DNA of 64,000 nt from Ianthella basta (taxonomy: Eukaryota > Porifera > Demospongiae > Verongiida > Ianthellidae), in contig OZ025887.1 in the NCBI GenBank assembly GCA_964019415.1, forward strand, positions 5,264,450 to 5,328,449. The letters are read 5' to 3'. Position numbers and translations under genes: made by a program. The notes under the pieces are model-generated. The model saw only the letters and a list, made by a program, of their open reading frames with translations. It did no database searches and had not been told where the DNA came from. Shown here piece after piece: positions 1 through 10,636 of this stretch (positions within the stretch are counted from its first letter, which is position 1; every line of letters starts with the position of its first letter).

Positions 1-1
1 T

Positions 2-1825
2 GAAATTCAGAAATTGCACATCAATGCTTCCCTAGTGGTCCTGTCTGCCTGTGACAGTGCAAGAGGAGAGATTGTCAATGAAGGGGTTAACTCAGTGGCC
101 AGAGCAATACTTGCAGCAGGTGCCCAATCAGTTTTGGTGTCTCTAGTTCGAGTGCCTGACAAAAGTGCCAGCATCTTCATGCGGCTGTTCTACCGGTTCT
201 TAGCCCATGATGGTATGACTACCTCTGAGGCCCTCCAGAAGAGCTCCATGGGTGTGCGCTGCATCAAGTCCCTCACACAGCATGTGCACTGGGGTGGCTT
301 CCAGCTCATTGGACGCAACATCAAGATAGCATACAATGACAAATGCAAGTCAGCAAGAGTGGCCACACTGGTTGGTGACCCCACTCCCTTCCCCAGACTG
401 GAGCTTCTACAGCAACTGGAGAGAGCCATCTTCAGGAATGATCGTACTCCTCCCAGAGATGTAGTGTTAGTGAAAGGTTTGAGTTTCTACGATCCTGCAG
501 AAGTGGTGCGAGATTTTGTCTGCAAGCATTTCAAGCACTACCCAGGTGGAGTGTTCTGGTACAACGCTTCCAGTGAAGACCTCCTCGATGCCTCTGTGTC
601 ATTTGTGAAGGAAACCATGCCTGACTTGAAGACCATCCAGAGAGAGCCCACAGTGGAGAAGGTCAATGCAGCAGACAAGAAGAGGAGAAATGTACTGGAG
701 GGAAGTGGTGGGGAATCATATGACAATCACTATCGGCTGATCATCCTGGACCATCCTTCTAGCCTGGCTGCCTGCCTGAAGAAGATCCCCGAGATACACA
801 GCAGTCACAGTGACATCATCCTCATCCACTCTGCAGACACAGACAGAGATCAGTCCCTCACCAGGTGGGTTGACGAGAAGCTGGTGCGTGGCTGCACCCC
901 CATTGTTGCTGGTCATCTGGACAAATACGATGCCATTCAACGAATGGCATACAGCATCCTTCGTGTCAGCCACATCACCCCCTATGAGGAAGACTATGAG
1001 GCTTTTCATGTTCTTCAGCAGTTCTGCCGAGGTTGCTCCAGCTTGGTGAGGATGTTGGAAGGTATGCTGTGCCGAGAGGAACCAGACACAGAGCTGAGGC
1101 AGCTTGCTTCTGACATTGAGCGAATCCAGACCATGGAGCCAGCAATGTTGGCCAGGCCTGAAAGGCAAGACCTCCCTCAGACCAGTCCTGTAGCAGAGAA
1201 GAAAGGGTCATTCTTCAAGAGTAGGAGACAGGGCAAGAGCAAGGACAGAGCCAGAGGTGAAGGAAGAATGAGGAATGGCTTGATCGGTGAATCTCAATTG
1301 ACTGCTGAAGACCATGTTCAGTTGAGTGATAGCTATGAGAAACCTGCTCACCTCCTTACTCCAATTGGCATTCTTCTGGAAACACGAATGACCCCAGAAG
1401 AGCACTTCTTCCTGACTGCTCTAAGCTACATCACCCTGTACCCTGAGGCACACTCAGAGGGTGCATTCCCTTTCACAGACCAATTCATGGAACAACTGGC
1501 CGCTGTCATTGCGACAGCCAATGGCAGTACCACTGAATCACATACCCTTGTGATGAAACTGGAAGAACTTCATGTAATCAGGCGGTATCCTCTTCCACTA
1601 CTCTCTCCCCCAGACTATGAAAGCACTTTCAAACTCTTTTATGTCCCTGACTGTGTTGTCAGAGCAGTCAATTTCAACCTGGATGATTCCGACATTGCTT
1701 TCATTCTGACTACCTGCTCCACTGCAGTGCAGCACTTGTCAAAGCCACTCTCCTATCACACAGCACTCAAGAAGAAGGTTACACTACTGTCTGCCGACTT
1801 TGGTCTGTCAAATTTGCAGCAGTGA
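2..1825 (+). CDS. TPR-CHAT family protein, unit U1 (5' part outside window)
   Basis: The frame is open from base 2, so the gene begins to the left of the window and only the C-terminal 607 codons are present. The visible part starts just before the catalytic cysteine of the CHAT (caspase HetF associated with TPRs) protease domain, in the motif LSACDSARGE (Cys codon at 53-55). The CHAT domain continues to about base 310. A C-terminal region follows, with a degenerate NB-ARC-like segment (YPGGVFWYNASSEDLL, then RLIILDHPSSL) and a basic linker near 1200-1270 rich in Lys/Arg/Ser. It ends at a normal stop with a last-exon structure like that of U2 and U5. The sequence is nearly identical to U2 and U5 over the first 350 bases and diverges more towards the stop. 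No frameshift or stop is seen. CHAT proteases are cysteine peptidases of the caspase-like clan; the substrate is unknown. Confidence 0.85.
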   Translation, partial: EIQKLHINASLVVLSACDSARGEIVNEGVNSVARAILAAGAQSVLVSLVRVPDKSASIFMRLFYRFLAHDGMTTSEALQKSSMGVRCIKSLTQHVHWGGFQLIGRNIKIAYNDKCKSARVATLVGDPTPFPRLELLQQLERAIFRNDRTPPRDVVLVKGLSFYDPAEVVRDFVCKHFKHYPGGVFWYNASSEDLLDASVSFVKETMPDLKTIQREPTVEKVNAADKKRRNVLEGSGGESYDNHYRLIILDHPSSLAACLKKIPEIHSSHSDIILIHSADTDRDQSLTRWVDEKLVRGCTPIVAGHLDKYDAIQRMAYSILRVSHITPYEEDYEAFHVLQQFCRGCSSLVRMLEGMLCREEPDTELRQLASDIERIQTMEPAMLARPERQDLPQTSPVAEKKGSFFKSRRQGKSKDRARGEGRMRNGLIGESQLTAEDHVQLSDSYEKPAHLLTPIGILLETRMTPEEHFFLTALSYITLYPEAHSEGAFPFTDQFMEQLAAVIATANGSTTESHTLVMKLEELHVIRRYPLPLLSPPDYESTFKLFYVPDCVVRAVNFNLDDSDIAFILTTCSTAVQHLSKPLSYHTALKKKVTLLSADFGLSNLQQ

Positions 1826-2516
1826 ACTTTGCTACACAAGCATTTGGTGGAATGATTCACTTCACTTTGTTAGTCACCAATTCCATTCAACCTTTAAAGG
1901 ACTACCCTTCATCTCTTCTTATTTCGTGCCTGATTTTGCTGCCAATTACTACAACAGGCCTTTAATGAGCCATCCATTTCAAGACACATAAAAAGAATTT
2001 CAGATTTGACCCATTCGTCTTTGAATGAATTCGTTTTAGAGTTCAATTGTAATCTCTGTTAACAGTCACAGTTCACATTGGAAGGACCTGTTGCTCAGAA
2101 GCAGAATCTCTGATCGTGTTGCTGCTGATTGACAAAGCTTTGATTTCAAGGAAATCTAGGTGCATGCATACTTTAATGTCACAATGCTTTATGCAGCTAA
2201 TGTGGCATCTTCCATGCTTTATATAGCTTTATCATGAAGCTAGTATATACTTAGATTGTGTATAAACTTGCAGCAGAAATGTAATGTTGATATGAAGAAC
2301 CATTTATTGTAGCATGTATGCATTAATGCATGCATGCAAACTGGTGATATAATTATTATGATTAAACAATGCTTACATAAAAGTGAATGTGACAGTACTG
2401 TATAGTGATCAAGAATTTGATCTGCACACAGTTGTACGGTATATACGGGTGTGGACAAGCGATTCAAAAAGGCTAGGTCTGTATAACTATTATAGACTCG
2501 TAATATACAGACCTAG
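1826..2516. other. Intergenic / 3' flank of U1, no gene seen
   Basis: This stretch is AT-rich and has stops in all frames. The only open frames are short and show no family resemblance. It probably contains the U1 3' UTR and spacer. I see no RNA gene or clear transposon end. Confidence 0.5.
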
Positions 2517-2610
2517 GCTATGGTACAGGAACAGGGTCAAGCAGGGATAAAACTGGTACAAAACTTAGTACGTACAGTATATTGAGTGTTGTGTGAAATA
2601 GACATTGTTA
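2517..2610 (+). pseudogene. Relic of a U-family upstream exon (3' end of exon 3)
   Basis: The sequence encoding GYGTGTGSS and the donor region (aaacttagtacgt) matches the end of exon 3 of U5 (19395-19455) and the equivalent of U3 (12330-12380). Only the last part of the exon remains. It lies in the expected order upstream of U2, so it is most likely a remnant of U2's lost 5' exons. Confidence 0.65.
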
Positions 2611-2720
2611 TTACCTATTAATTGTTGCTAAACTAATCTATGTTGTTAGTAATGTCTTGCTCTCTCTTTGGCAGCATCCCATGTAAAGATGCCATATCTG
2701 AGCAATCCAGTGCAAGTACG

Positions 2721-2904
2721 TACGTTCTGCTGTGACTGAAAGGGGTACTTGAGCAACTGCATAGACCGCCAATGCAGTACCCACAAGACAACCTGCCACT
2801 TTGAAGGCACCATACTTTTCTACAAGTGTCATACCTCCACCAGCACACATGTAGCCAACAACTATACCACCTGCTGCAATGATCACACGGCCCAGAACCA
2901 TTTC
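2721..2904 (-). CDS. Orphan minus-strand exon, small hydrophobic protein fragment
   Basis: On the minus strand a pyrimidine-containing acceptor (ttctctttgtgtag) is followed by about 60 open codons. They encode a glycine-rich hydrophobic segment (residues such as IIAAGGIVVGY and CLVGTALAVYAVAQ) that could form two membrane helices, ending near a gtacgtac donor-like site. I do not recognise the family and see no convincing neighbouring exon. It lies between two relic exons of the U family, so it may be a captured fragment or an exon of a nested gene. It may also be chance. Confidence 0.25.
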
Positions 2905-3045
2905 TACACAAAGAGAAATATAAGACTCTTTCAAAATGCAAAAACTAGTCCGAAGTCTACCTCTGTCCAGTTAGTTATATAAGCTTACTTTGCGTCCGAG
3001 ATAATTGCGATGTGCTGTGATTGTCGAAGGATTATAATTATGAAC

Positions 3046-3155
3046 GAAGTGAGGGCTTCTCAGCTGGCTCACGTGTTGTTCATGCTATGTTTGTGGCTAC
3101 TGGAGATGTGTAATTCATCAATGATGTCCTGCTAGCAGGTAAAGAGGGTATGCAA
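3046..3155 (+). pseudogene. Relic of U-family exon 6 with a premature stop
   Basis: This stretch matches the 3' part of U5 exon 6 (20425-20495): RVVHA.FVATGDV, then INDVLLAG and a gtaaag donor. Where U5 has CAA, this copy has TAA (GTG TAA TTC ATC), so the frame is broken. It sits in the correct order for a decayed upstream exon of U2. Confidence 0.75.
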
Positions 3156-3201
3156 AGGGTCCCTGTTGCTTTTCATACTGATTTGTTTATGTAAACCAAT
3201 G

Positions 3202-3969
3202 GTATGCACATCAGGGGGGTCGGTCAAGGTCACGTGTGTCCGCAAAATGGCCGACGCGGCTGCTCTTTACTGTGTATTTTACCTATACTAGCTAAGAGCA
3301 GACATATTTCGAGAAACACGTCGCATCGCTTGTTTCATTGCTTCTGAGCACACAGTTGGACAAGGGCTATCAGAAAATGGACCTTTCCCCGCCCTTCCCC
3401 AGCATCTAGGTAGGTTTTGCGAGCATTTTCCAACACCGGTGTACGAGTGTTCGCTGATGCTGGCTACGAGGCAGATAGAGCCTAATCTGGAGTAGTGAGC
3501 AAGTGCTCCTGTGGAAGTGACTCCTTAGAAGCTGGTAGCGAGTCCTCATTGATCACTTCAGGACTGCAAGACTGATAGGTTGACTGCTTCTGCAATGGGA
3601 GTGCAATCGGCAGCCACGTCCTTTCAATCGTCTTGTTTCTGTACACGATTTGTCACATTCGATAGCAGGGATGCTAGAAATGGCTTAAGTGTGCTGGCAA
3701 TCCTCAAGAAACGCTGCGATAACTTGCAAAACTAAATCGTGAAAGCGGTCAGACAATTAAGCCCAATCCACCGTATGGCTCCTTGGCTACGTACGTACGG
3801 GTCATACCAGGGGCGCGAATGCAGTACAAGGCCCTGCCATGGCTCAGGGTATGCACATTCGGCCTTGGAGCACAGTCAGCTAACATATGGAGACGCGATT
3901 GTAATGTCGGGAATGCAATTATTGAGGTGCTGGTATTGCGCAATCCCAGGACCTTGTCCGTATGCACAT
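3202..3969. mobile_element. 748-bp insertion flanked by a 10-bp direct repeat (MULE-like?)
   Basis: The decamer GTATGCACAT occurs at 3202-3211 and again at 3960-3969. In the paralogous segment upstream of U5 (about 21766-21790), the left and right flanks are joined directly around a single GTATGTACAT, which looks like an empty site. A 9-11 bp target duplication is typical of Mutator-like elements. The ends carry only weak inverted similarity (GGTCAAGGTC near the left end and GGACAAGGTC read inward from the right end). The insert has no transposase. It contains a CpG-rich start-like stretch (ATGGCCGACGCGGCTGCTC at 3247) opening a 14-codon frame. A captured genomic fragment is possible. Confidence 0.6.
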
Positions 3970-4978
3970 TATGCATATGCTGATGGAGTATTCCCCAGGT
4001 ACTTTCCGGTTGTCTTTCCCTCCACATTCCCCTAATGAACACTTCCGTGGTTAATAACACTTTCACAGGTCATACCCTGGTGCATTGGTGTATATATCAG
4101 ATAACATACAGTATCATGCCTCCCCTTGGACGAGTAGTTTTCACATGCAGTAATGCCTAAGATCAGTTCTGCATAGTAATATTACAAGTGTTGGTTGCTG
4201 CGTGAATGCAGCATCGTACCCTCCATTTGCACTCCATTTCTGACTCTCTCCAAGGCCTTACAAGGTCTCGTAAGGTTTTTGAATTTAGGGCAGCTTGGCA
4301 AGCATTGCATAACCTAGCTTTCAGTTTCCTCTCACGCTAATACAAATGTTGTCATAACATCTAATATATAAAGCCGACCGTGTTGTGTGTGTGTTCGCCA
4401 TAAGCGCGCGCCTTTCTTGCTCCGTTGCCGTCAAACTCGCTGTGGCTGCTGGGGGCGTCGGATTTCAGATTATAGCGGGGTTGACGGCGCCCGTCTTGCG
4501 GTTCGCAGAGAGTTATCCTTCCATTTCCGCTTTTTCCTTCGCGAACGACCGCCATTTTCTAATTATTGTTTCCATTGACTTCCTGTTTATGCCAGACTTG
4601 ATCACGTTCGAATTAAACCGATAATCATCACACCAGCTATTATTTAAAGCCAGCGTAAGACTAGCTGTAGCAGTAATATGGTTGCTGAGGGCATCGGGGG
4701 ACAGGTTGGTCGCGCCCTGTAGAAGAGAAGCTAACCAACTATTATTTTAGCTGTAGCAGTAACATGGTTGCTGAGGGCATCAGGGGACAGGGTCAGGTGC
4801 CTTAGCTCATCAAAGGCGGGCCTCTCTGCTAGTATACCATATTTGGAAGGTCAAGCCAGAACCCTAGGCAGGGGCTATGTTACACTATACCAGCTAAAAT
4901 TCTAGCATCTCACAGTTTCTCTTGGGGCAATGCAGCTTGAGTTTACTGCACGCATGATACCATTCCATGTGCATGCAG
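3970..4978. repeat. Upstream segment duplicated at 21791-22915
   Basis: This is the non-coding region upstream of the first U2 exon. It matches the region upstream of U5 exon 7 nearly base for base, with scattered substitutions and small indels. It is part of the segmental duplication that produced U2 and U5. Inside lies a GC-richer block (4370-4620) beginning near a TCTAATATATAAAGCCG-like sequence, which resembles a dispersed repeat end. No gene is evident. Confidence 0.75.
4663..4790. repeat. 86-bp tandem repeat, about 1.5 units
   Basis: The phrase agctgtagcagtaayatgg starts at 4663 and again at 4749, a spacing of 86 bases. The paralogous segment at 22514 has one more unit. Each unit ends in a pyrimidine-rich ttttag stretch that looks like a splice acceptor. 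Confidence 0.8.
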
Positions 4979-7900
4979 GTCAAACTACACAAAGAGACAG
5001 GCCCACATTGCTGGCCATCCAACAATTCCTGTCAGGTCATCTGGAGGAACAAGGAGCAACAAACAATCCTTTGCACTTCTTTGGGCTGTGGTTAGCCACT
5101 GCTGCCTCAACGTCATGCCCTTCTACCTGGGCCGACTTTGTCCAACTGTTGAGAAAGGGTGAAGTGGATGAGGGGGTGATTCAGACCATCCCTGGAGGCC
5201 CCTGGGGCAGTCACCAAGGAGATGTGTTTCCTGCTAGTGCGACCCAACAGCAACCAGTGACTGCAGCAGCTATGCAGGAGCTCTCGACTAAACAAATTGA
5301 CTCACCAAAAGGTACGTATGTATGTATGTGAAGTGGTGGTCTCATCTGTCATGTGGTAGTATTGTCATCCTTATTAACAGGTACATTTGCAGGAAGAAAT
5401 TCTTATGCGTAAACATAGCTAGGCCGTTGGAAGAAGGCCATGTCTGAAGACAGGCACGATGGAAGAAGGCTAAGTCCGAAGACCTCTTTGGCAATGCGTC
5501 GACAAGACACAACCGGCGTCATTACTATCGAACCCTGGACATCTGGCTTCAGCTGCCAGTGCTCAAGCCACTGAGCTACGACACCCCGCCAACAACCACT
5601 CACTCTCCAGCCCTTAAAGACCATGCTTGATGGAATTGTTGCTAACTACAGGGTTAATTGCTGCATGAAGAACAGTTGCAGGGAAATATTCTTAGCCACT
5701 TTCTTCATGCAGCAATTATCTGTGCTTAGTAACAAGTACATGTACGTAATATCAACTTACACTGCATATTGGTGCTATAGACAATCACTTTGTGCACTGT
5801 TATTCTTCCCATGCAGCATGGAATGACTCCACATTAGGAAGTGCCACTAATTGCAAAGACGTCCAGGAAGATGTTGATGGCAACCCTGCTGAAGCTAAAC
5901 TTGGCAGTAGTTTGCTGGCAGCAAATCAAAAGAGCAGTGAAGATAAGGTCTTTGGGGTTCCACCTTCATCTCCAAATGCTGACCCTAGGAACCAGGGAGG
6001 AGTTACTGCTAGCCAAGGTGGGTCTGCTGTAGGACAACAGCCTTCTCAGCCGCTCAGTGCCAACCTGCATGCACGGAACACCACTGCAGCCAGCAATACT
6101 CCCAGAACCAGAGAGAGTGAGGAAGAATACTACCTATCCCTGCCACTTGATCCAAGTGATGCAAAGTCAATCCTCTATCATGCCAAGGCTGCATACCTGA
6201 CTCTGGACTATGGCAATACCAGAAGAATACTGGACATCTTTGAACACCATCTGGTGGTTGATGAAGAAGTGCTACGAGCTAAAGTGTTCGGGTATGGCAT
6301 TTGCTTCTATCGCCAAAGGAACTTTCCCAAAGCCATGGAGAAGCTTGATGAGCTGGAGAAGTTGGCACTGGAGCACCACTCTGCTGGTGATGTGTCTTTG
6401 TCTTGTATCTACCGTGGAGAGATCTATATGGCTCAGAAGAAGCTAGACCAAGCGTTTCACATGTTTGATCATGCTCGTGCAACTTACGAAGAGAACACCG
6501 TGGCCAGGTACTTTGGGATAGTCATCATCTCAAAGTGCTCTGTGATGGTGAAAGCAGCAAACTGCCAGAAGCAGCTCATGGACTACAGAAAAGCCAAAGA
6601 GGTGTACCAAATGGCCATTGAGTTTGCTGAGCGGGCTCGTCATTCCAAGGAAGCTCTGCCTCAGAATGAGCCTGACCGCAAGAACAAAGTGGAAGCCGCA
6701 TACCGAGACGAGATAACAGCAAGATGTTCACTTGGCAACCTGTTCCAGAACATGTCGGACTGTGCCAATGCCTTGGATCAGTACAAGATCGCCCTTGACC
6801 TTCAGCGAAAGATTGAAGAAGACGGAGCTGCTCTGGGATGGGCAGAAGGTGGCTATGGCAATGCCCTTCTTGGCCTGAACAGGATAAAAGAGGCTATACC
6901 ACATCTACAGAAGGCATTTGATCTGGCAAGGAGACATGAGAAAACAAATCAAGGAATCTCCAGGGCTGCATCAAACCTTGGCAATGCCTTCCAAGCAGCT
7001 AAGCAGTATGATGAGGCTCAGAACAGTTTTGAGATTGCCTTGGGCCACTCTGTGTTTTCAGGGGATGAAGCAGGCCATGGGCGTGCCCTTGGTAATCTTG
7101 GCAATGTGAAGCTTGTGAAAGGCGAACCACTGGAAGCTCTCAGGTGCTACAATGAAGCATTATCCTTAAACTGTGATGAAACCTCTCGTCGTACAGGCTA
7201 CCAGAACAGGGCCTCAGTGTACATTACTTTGGCTGCTAAGGTTAATGAACGAGTGGGGGAGTGGGATGAGGTGCCAGAGGACATTGTGGCAGAGGAGCCA
7301 AGGGAGGCCATCAGCATCCAGCTGCCTCTGGAGGAGCAGACAAGAGAAGTAGAGAGCATTCATCGCCAGCACATGGTGCTGCCCAGTGGGCAGATACTGC
7401 CAAGGGGAGGCCTTGATGATTCTGAGAAGTATTTCAAGGATGGGAAGAATGGTAGCCCCTTGCCACCACTGCTGCCCACTGGAGCTGGCACTGTTGTGCC
7501 ATCCGCTGGTGGTCCACTACCATCAAGCTCCTCAACCCGTCTGGGAACTTCTCACACCCACTACCTGAGGCATAGAAAGTTCTACTTTCACAGAGCTGAA
7601 GAGGACCTACGTAGGGTTGTTAAATTTGTGGAGGACAGGTTTGCCAAGGTGAAGGGAAAGGAAGATACCAATTCCTTGGCACTATCAATCTTTGAGGCCA
7701 ACTCAAAGGCCTTCTACAGCCTTCAGAAGGTCCTTGTGTGTCTTGGCCGCAGTCAGGAGGCACTGTTGGTGGCTGAGGCCAACCGTGCAAGGAATCTGGG
7801 AGAGATGATGTTGTCTGCAAAGCAGAGCACCACTTTTAGCCTGACCAATGTGAGGGTCCCACTAGACCTGAGGAGTATCTGGAGCTTCGCCACCAGCGAG

Positions 7901-10636
7901 CAAACTCCTGTAGCAGTGCTGAGCTGTGATGTGTCCTGCATTATGGTTCACATCATTGTCCCACAGGATGAACGCAGTGCAGTGGTCCCACTGGGTGGAC
8001 ATGGGTGCCAACAGACTTTCACCAGTTCTCTTATGAGGGGAAGTGAAGAGACCATTCCTGCCAATTGTTACCACTTTGTCAAGATCGAGCTGTTCACTGA
8101 CACCTTCACTGATGAGTGGTCAAGGCACAGGGATGTGAGACCTACCAGTGACAGTGTCACCTTTGAGCGCTATGTCACCAAAAACCTGATGGACTTCCTG
8201 AATGAGAAGGAAACCAATCTTTTTGAGACTGTAGACTTTGAGCCCAGGGACAACCCTCTCACTGTCCTCTTTGACCAGTTTGCTCGCAAGTTTGCAGAAG
8301 TGATTGAGGCCACAGCACCAGAACACCATGAGTTGGTGGTCATTGCTGATCAGGCACTTCATCTTCTTCCTTGGCCTGTCCTTCAAGACAAGATCTCAAG
8401 GAAGTTTCTTGGTGATCGCTACCGAATCCGTACCTACCCCTCCATCCTGTCCATGGGTGTCATCTCCAGCCAGCCAGCTCCTGTCATCACACTCCTATCA
8501 GAAGAACGCTTCTTGGTAGTAGGCAATCCAGCTATCCCCAAGTTCATAAACCAGAAGAAAGAAGTCACTCTTGGTCGTCTTCCTCATGCAGAAGATGAAG
8601 CAACCCAGGTGTCCCATATCCTTGAGACCACACCTCTTCTGCGGGAGCAGGCAACAAAGCAGACAGTAATCTATCGCCTGCAGATGGCCAACATTGTCCA
8701 CATAGCCACACATGGATCTGGTAGCCAAGGATACATTGCCCTTGCCAGCAACATGCCTGTCCTCAGCAACACCAGAGCTGTTGATGCAAAGGAATGTCTC
8801 CTCTTCATTGATGAAATTCAGAAATTGCACATCAATGCTTCTCTGGTGGTCCTGTCTGCCTGTGACAGTGCAAGAGGAGAGATTGTCAATGAAGGGGTTA
8901 ACTCAGTGGCCAGAGCAATACTTGCAGCAGGTGCCCAATCAGTTTTGGTGTCTCTAGTTCGAGTGCCTGACAAAAGTGCCAGCATCTTCATGCGGCTGTT
9001 CTACCGGTTCTTAGCCCATGATGGTATGACTACCTCTGAGGCCCTCCAGAAGAGCTCCATGGGTGTGCGCTGCATCAAGTCCCTCACACAGCATGTGCAC
9101 TGGGGTGGCTTCCAGCTCATTGGACGCAACATCAAGATAGCATACAATGATAAATGCAAATCAGCAAGAGTGGCTGCACTGGTTGGTGACCCCACCCCCT
9201 TCCCCAGACTGGAGCTTCTACAGCAACTGGAGAGAGCCATCTTCAGGAACGATCGTACTCCTCCCAGAGATGTAGTATTGGTGAAAGGTATGAGTTTCTA
9301 CGATCCTGCAGAAGTGGTACGAGATTTTGTCTGTAAGCATTTCAAGCACTACCCAGGTGGAGTGTTCTGGTACAACGCTTCCAGTGAAGACCTCCTTGAT
9401 GCCTCTGTGTCCTCTGTGAAGAACACCATGCCTGACTTGAAGACAATCCAGAGAGAGCCCCCAGTGGAGAGGATTAATGCAGCAGACAAGAAGAGGAGGA
9501 ACATACTGGAGGGAAGTGGTGGTGAATCATATGACAATCACTATCGGTTGATCATCCTGGACCATCCTGCTAGCCTGGCTGCCTGCTTGAAGAAGATCCC
9601 CGAGATACACAGTAGTCACAGTGACATCATCCTCATCCACACTGCAGACACAGACAGAGATCAGTCCCTCACCAGGTGGGTTGACGAGAAGCTTGTGCGT
9701 GGCTGCACCCCCATTGTCGCTGGTTATCTGGACAAGTACGATGCAATTCAGCGAATGGCATACAGCATCCTTCGTGTCAGCCACATCACCCCCTATGAGG
9801 AGGACTATGAGGCTTTTGATGTTCTTCAGCAGTTTTGCCGAGGTTGCTCCAGCTTGGTAAGGGTGTTGGAAGGAATGTTGTGCAGAGAGGAACCAGACAC
9901 AGAGCTGAGGCAGCTTGCTTCTGACATTGACTGCATCCAGACCTTGGAGCCAGTGGTAACCAGGCCTGAACTGCAGGACCTCCCTCAAACCAGTCAGGTA
10001 GCAGAGAAGAAAGGGTCACTCTTCAAGAGTAAGAGACAGGGCAAGGCCAAGGACAGAGCCAAAGGAGAAGGAAGAATGAGGAATGGATTGATCAGTGAAT
10101 CTCCTGGATTGACTACTGAAGACCATGTTCATTTGAGTGATGGCTATGAGAAACCTGCTTGCCTCTTTACTCCAATTGACACTCTTCTGGAAACACGAAT
10201 GACCCAGGAAGAGCATTTCTTCCTGACTGCTCTAAGCTACATAACCCTGTACCCTGAAGCACAATCAGAGGGTGCATTCCCTTTCACACACCAATTTTTT
10301 AATCATCTTGCCACTGTCATTGCAACAGCCAATGGCAGTACCACTGAACCACATAAACTTGTAGGCAAACTGGAAAAGCTTCATGTAATCAGGCAGTATC
10401 CTCTTCCAGTACTCTGTCCCCCGAACTATGAAAGCACTTTCAAGCTCTTTTACATCCCTGACTCCGTTGTCAGAGCAGTCACATTCAACCTTGATGATTC
10501 TGACATTGCTTTCATTCTGACTACCTGCTCCACTGCAGTGCAGCACTTGTCAAAGCCACTCTCCTATCACACAGCACTCAAGAAGAAGGTTACATTCCTA
10601 TCTGCTGAATTGAGGCTGCCAGATTTGCAGCACTGA
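4979..10636 (+). CDS. TPR-CHAT-pseudoSTAND protein, unit U2 (exons 4979-5311 and 5817-10636)
   Basis: Two exons are clear. The first, 4979-5311, has acceptor tgcag and donor gtacgt; the second, 5817-10636, has acceptor cccatgcag. Both joints are phase 1. Exon two encodes about 1606 residues. In order these are a Ser/Gln-rich disordered leader, a TPR array (roughly exon residues 110-470, with repeated LGNLF/A..YD.A patterns), a proline-rich linker, a helical pre-CHAT segment and the CHAT protease. Catalytic His lies in HIATHGSG (codon 8711-8713) and catalytic Cys in LSACDSARGE (codon 8861-8863). A C-terminal NB-ARC-like region without a P-loop and a possible winged-helix end follow. Compared with U5, the first exon lacks 28 residues in frame. 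Upstream exons are decayed (2517, 3046), so the true start is unknown. It could begin in a new first exon or be an incomplete gene. Confidence 0.85.
5515..5585 (-). repeat. Truncated tRNA-derived element (U2 copy)
   Basis: On the minus strand the 5' part of a tRNA-like fold is present: GGTGTCG acceptor strand, D-arm GCTC..GAGC and a perfect anticodon stem CTGGC/GCCAG with loop AGCTGAA. A B-box-like GGTTCGA follows. The T-stem and 3' acceptor strand are disrupted relative to the copy at 23592-23663, where about 59 extra bases are present. It is best read as a tRNA-derived SINE head. Confidence 0.55.
5638..5733. repeat. Imperfect hairpin (MITE-like), paralogue of 23716-23814
   Basis: The left arm (gttgctaactac...aattgctgcatgaa) is the approximate reverse complement of the right arm (ttcatgcagcaatta...agtaac). 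It lies in the intron between the two U2 exons. The U5 copy has a better-matched stem. Confidence 0.6.

Noticed and set aside
8498-8830. Antisense open frames over the TPR-CHAT exons (also 716-1168, 9527-9988, 26580-27020, 27606-28055)
   Set aside because: They recur at the same place in each paralogue only because the sense strand is conserved; they have no splice or start context and no known motif.
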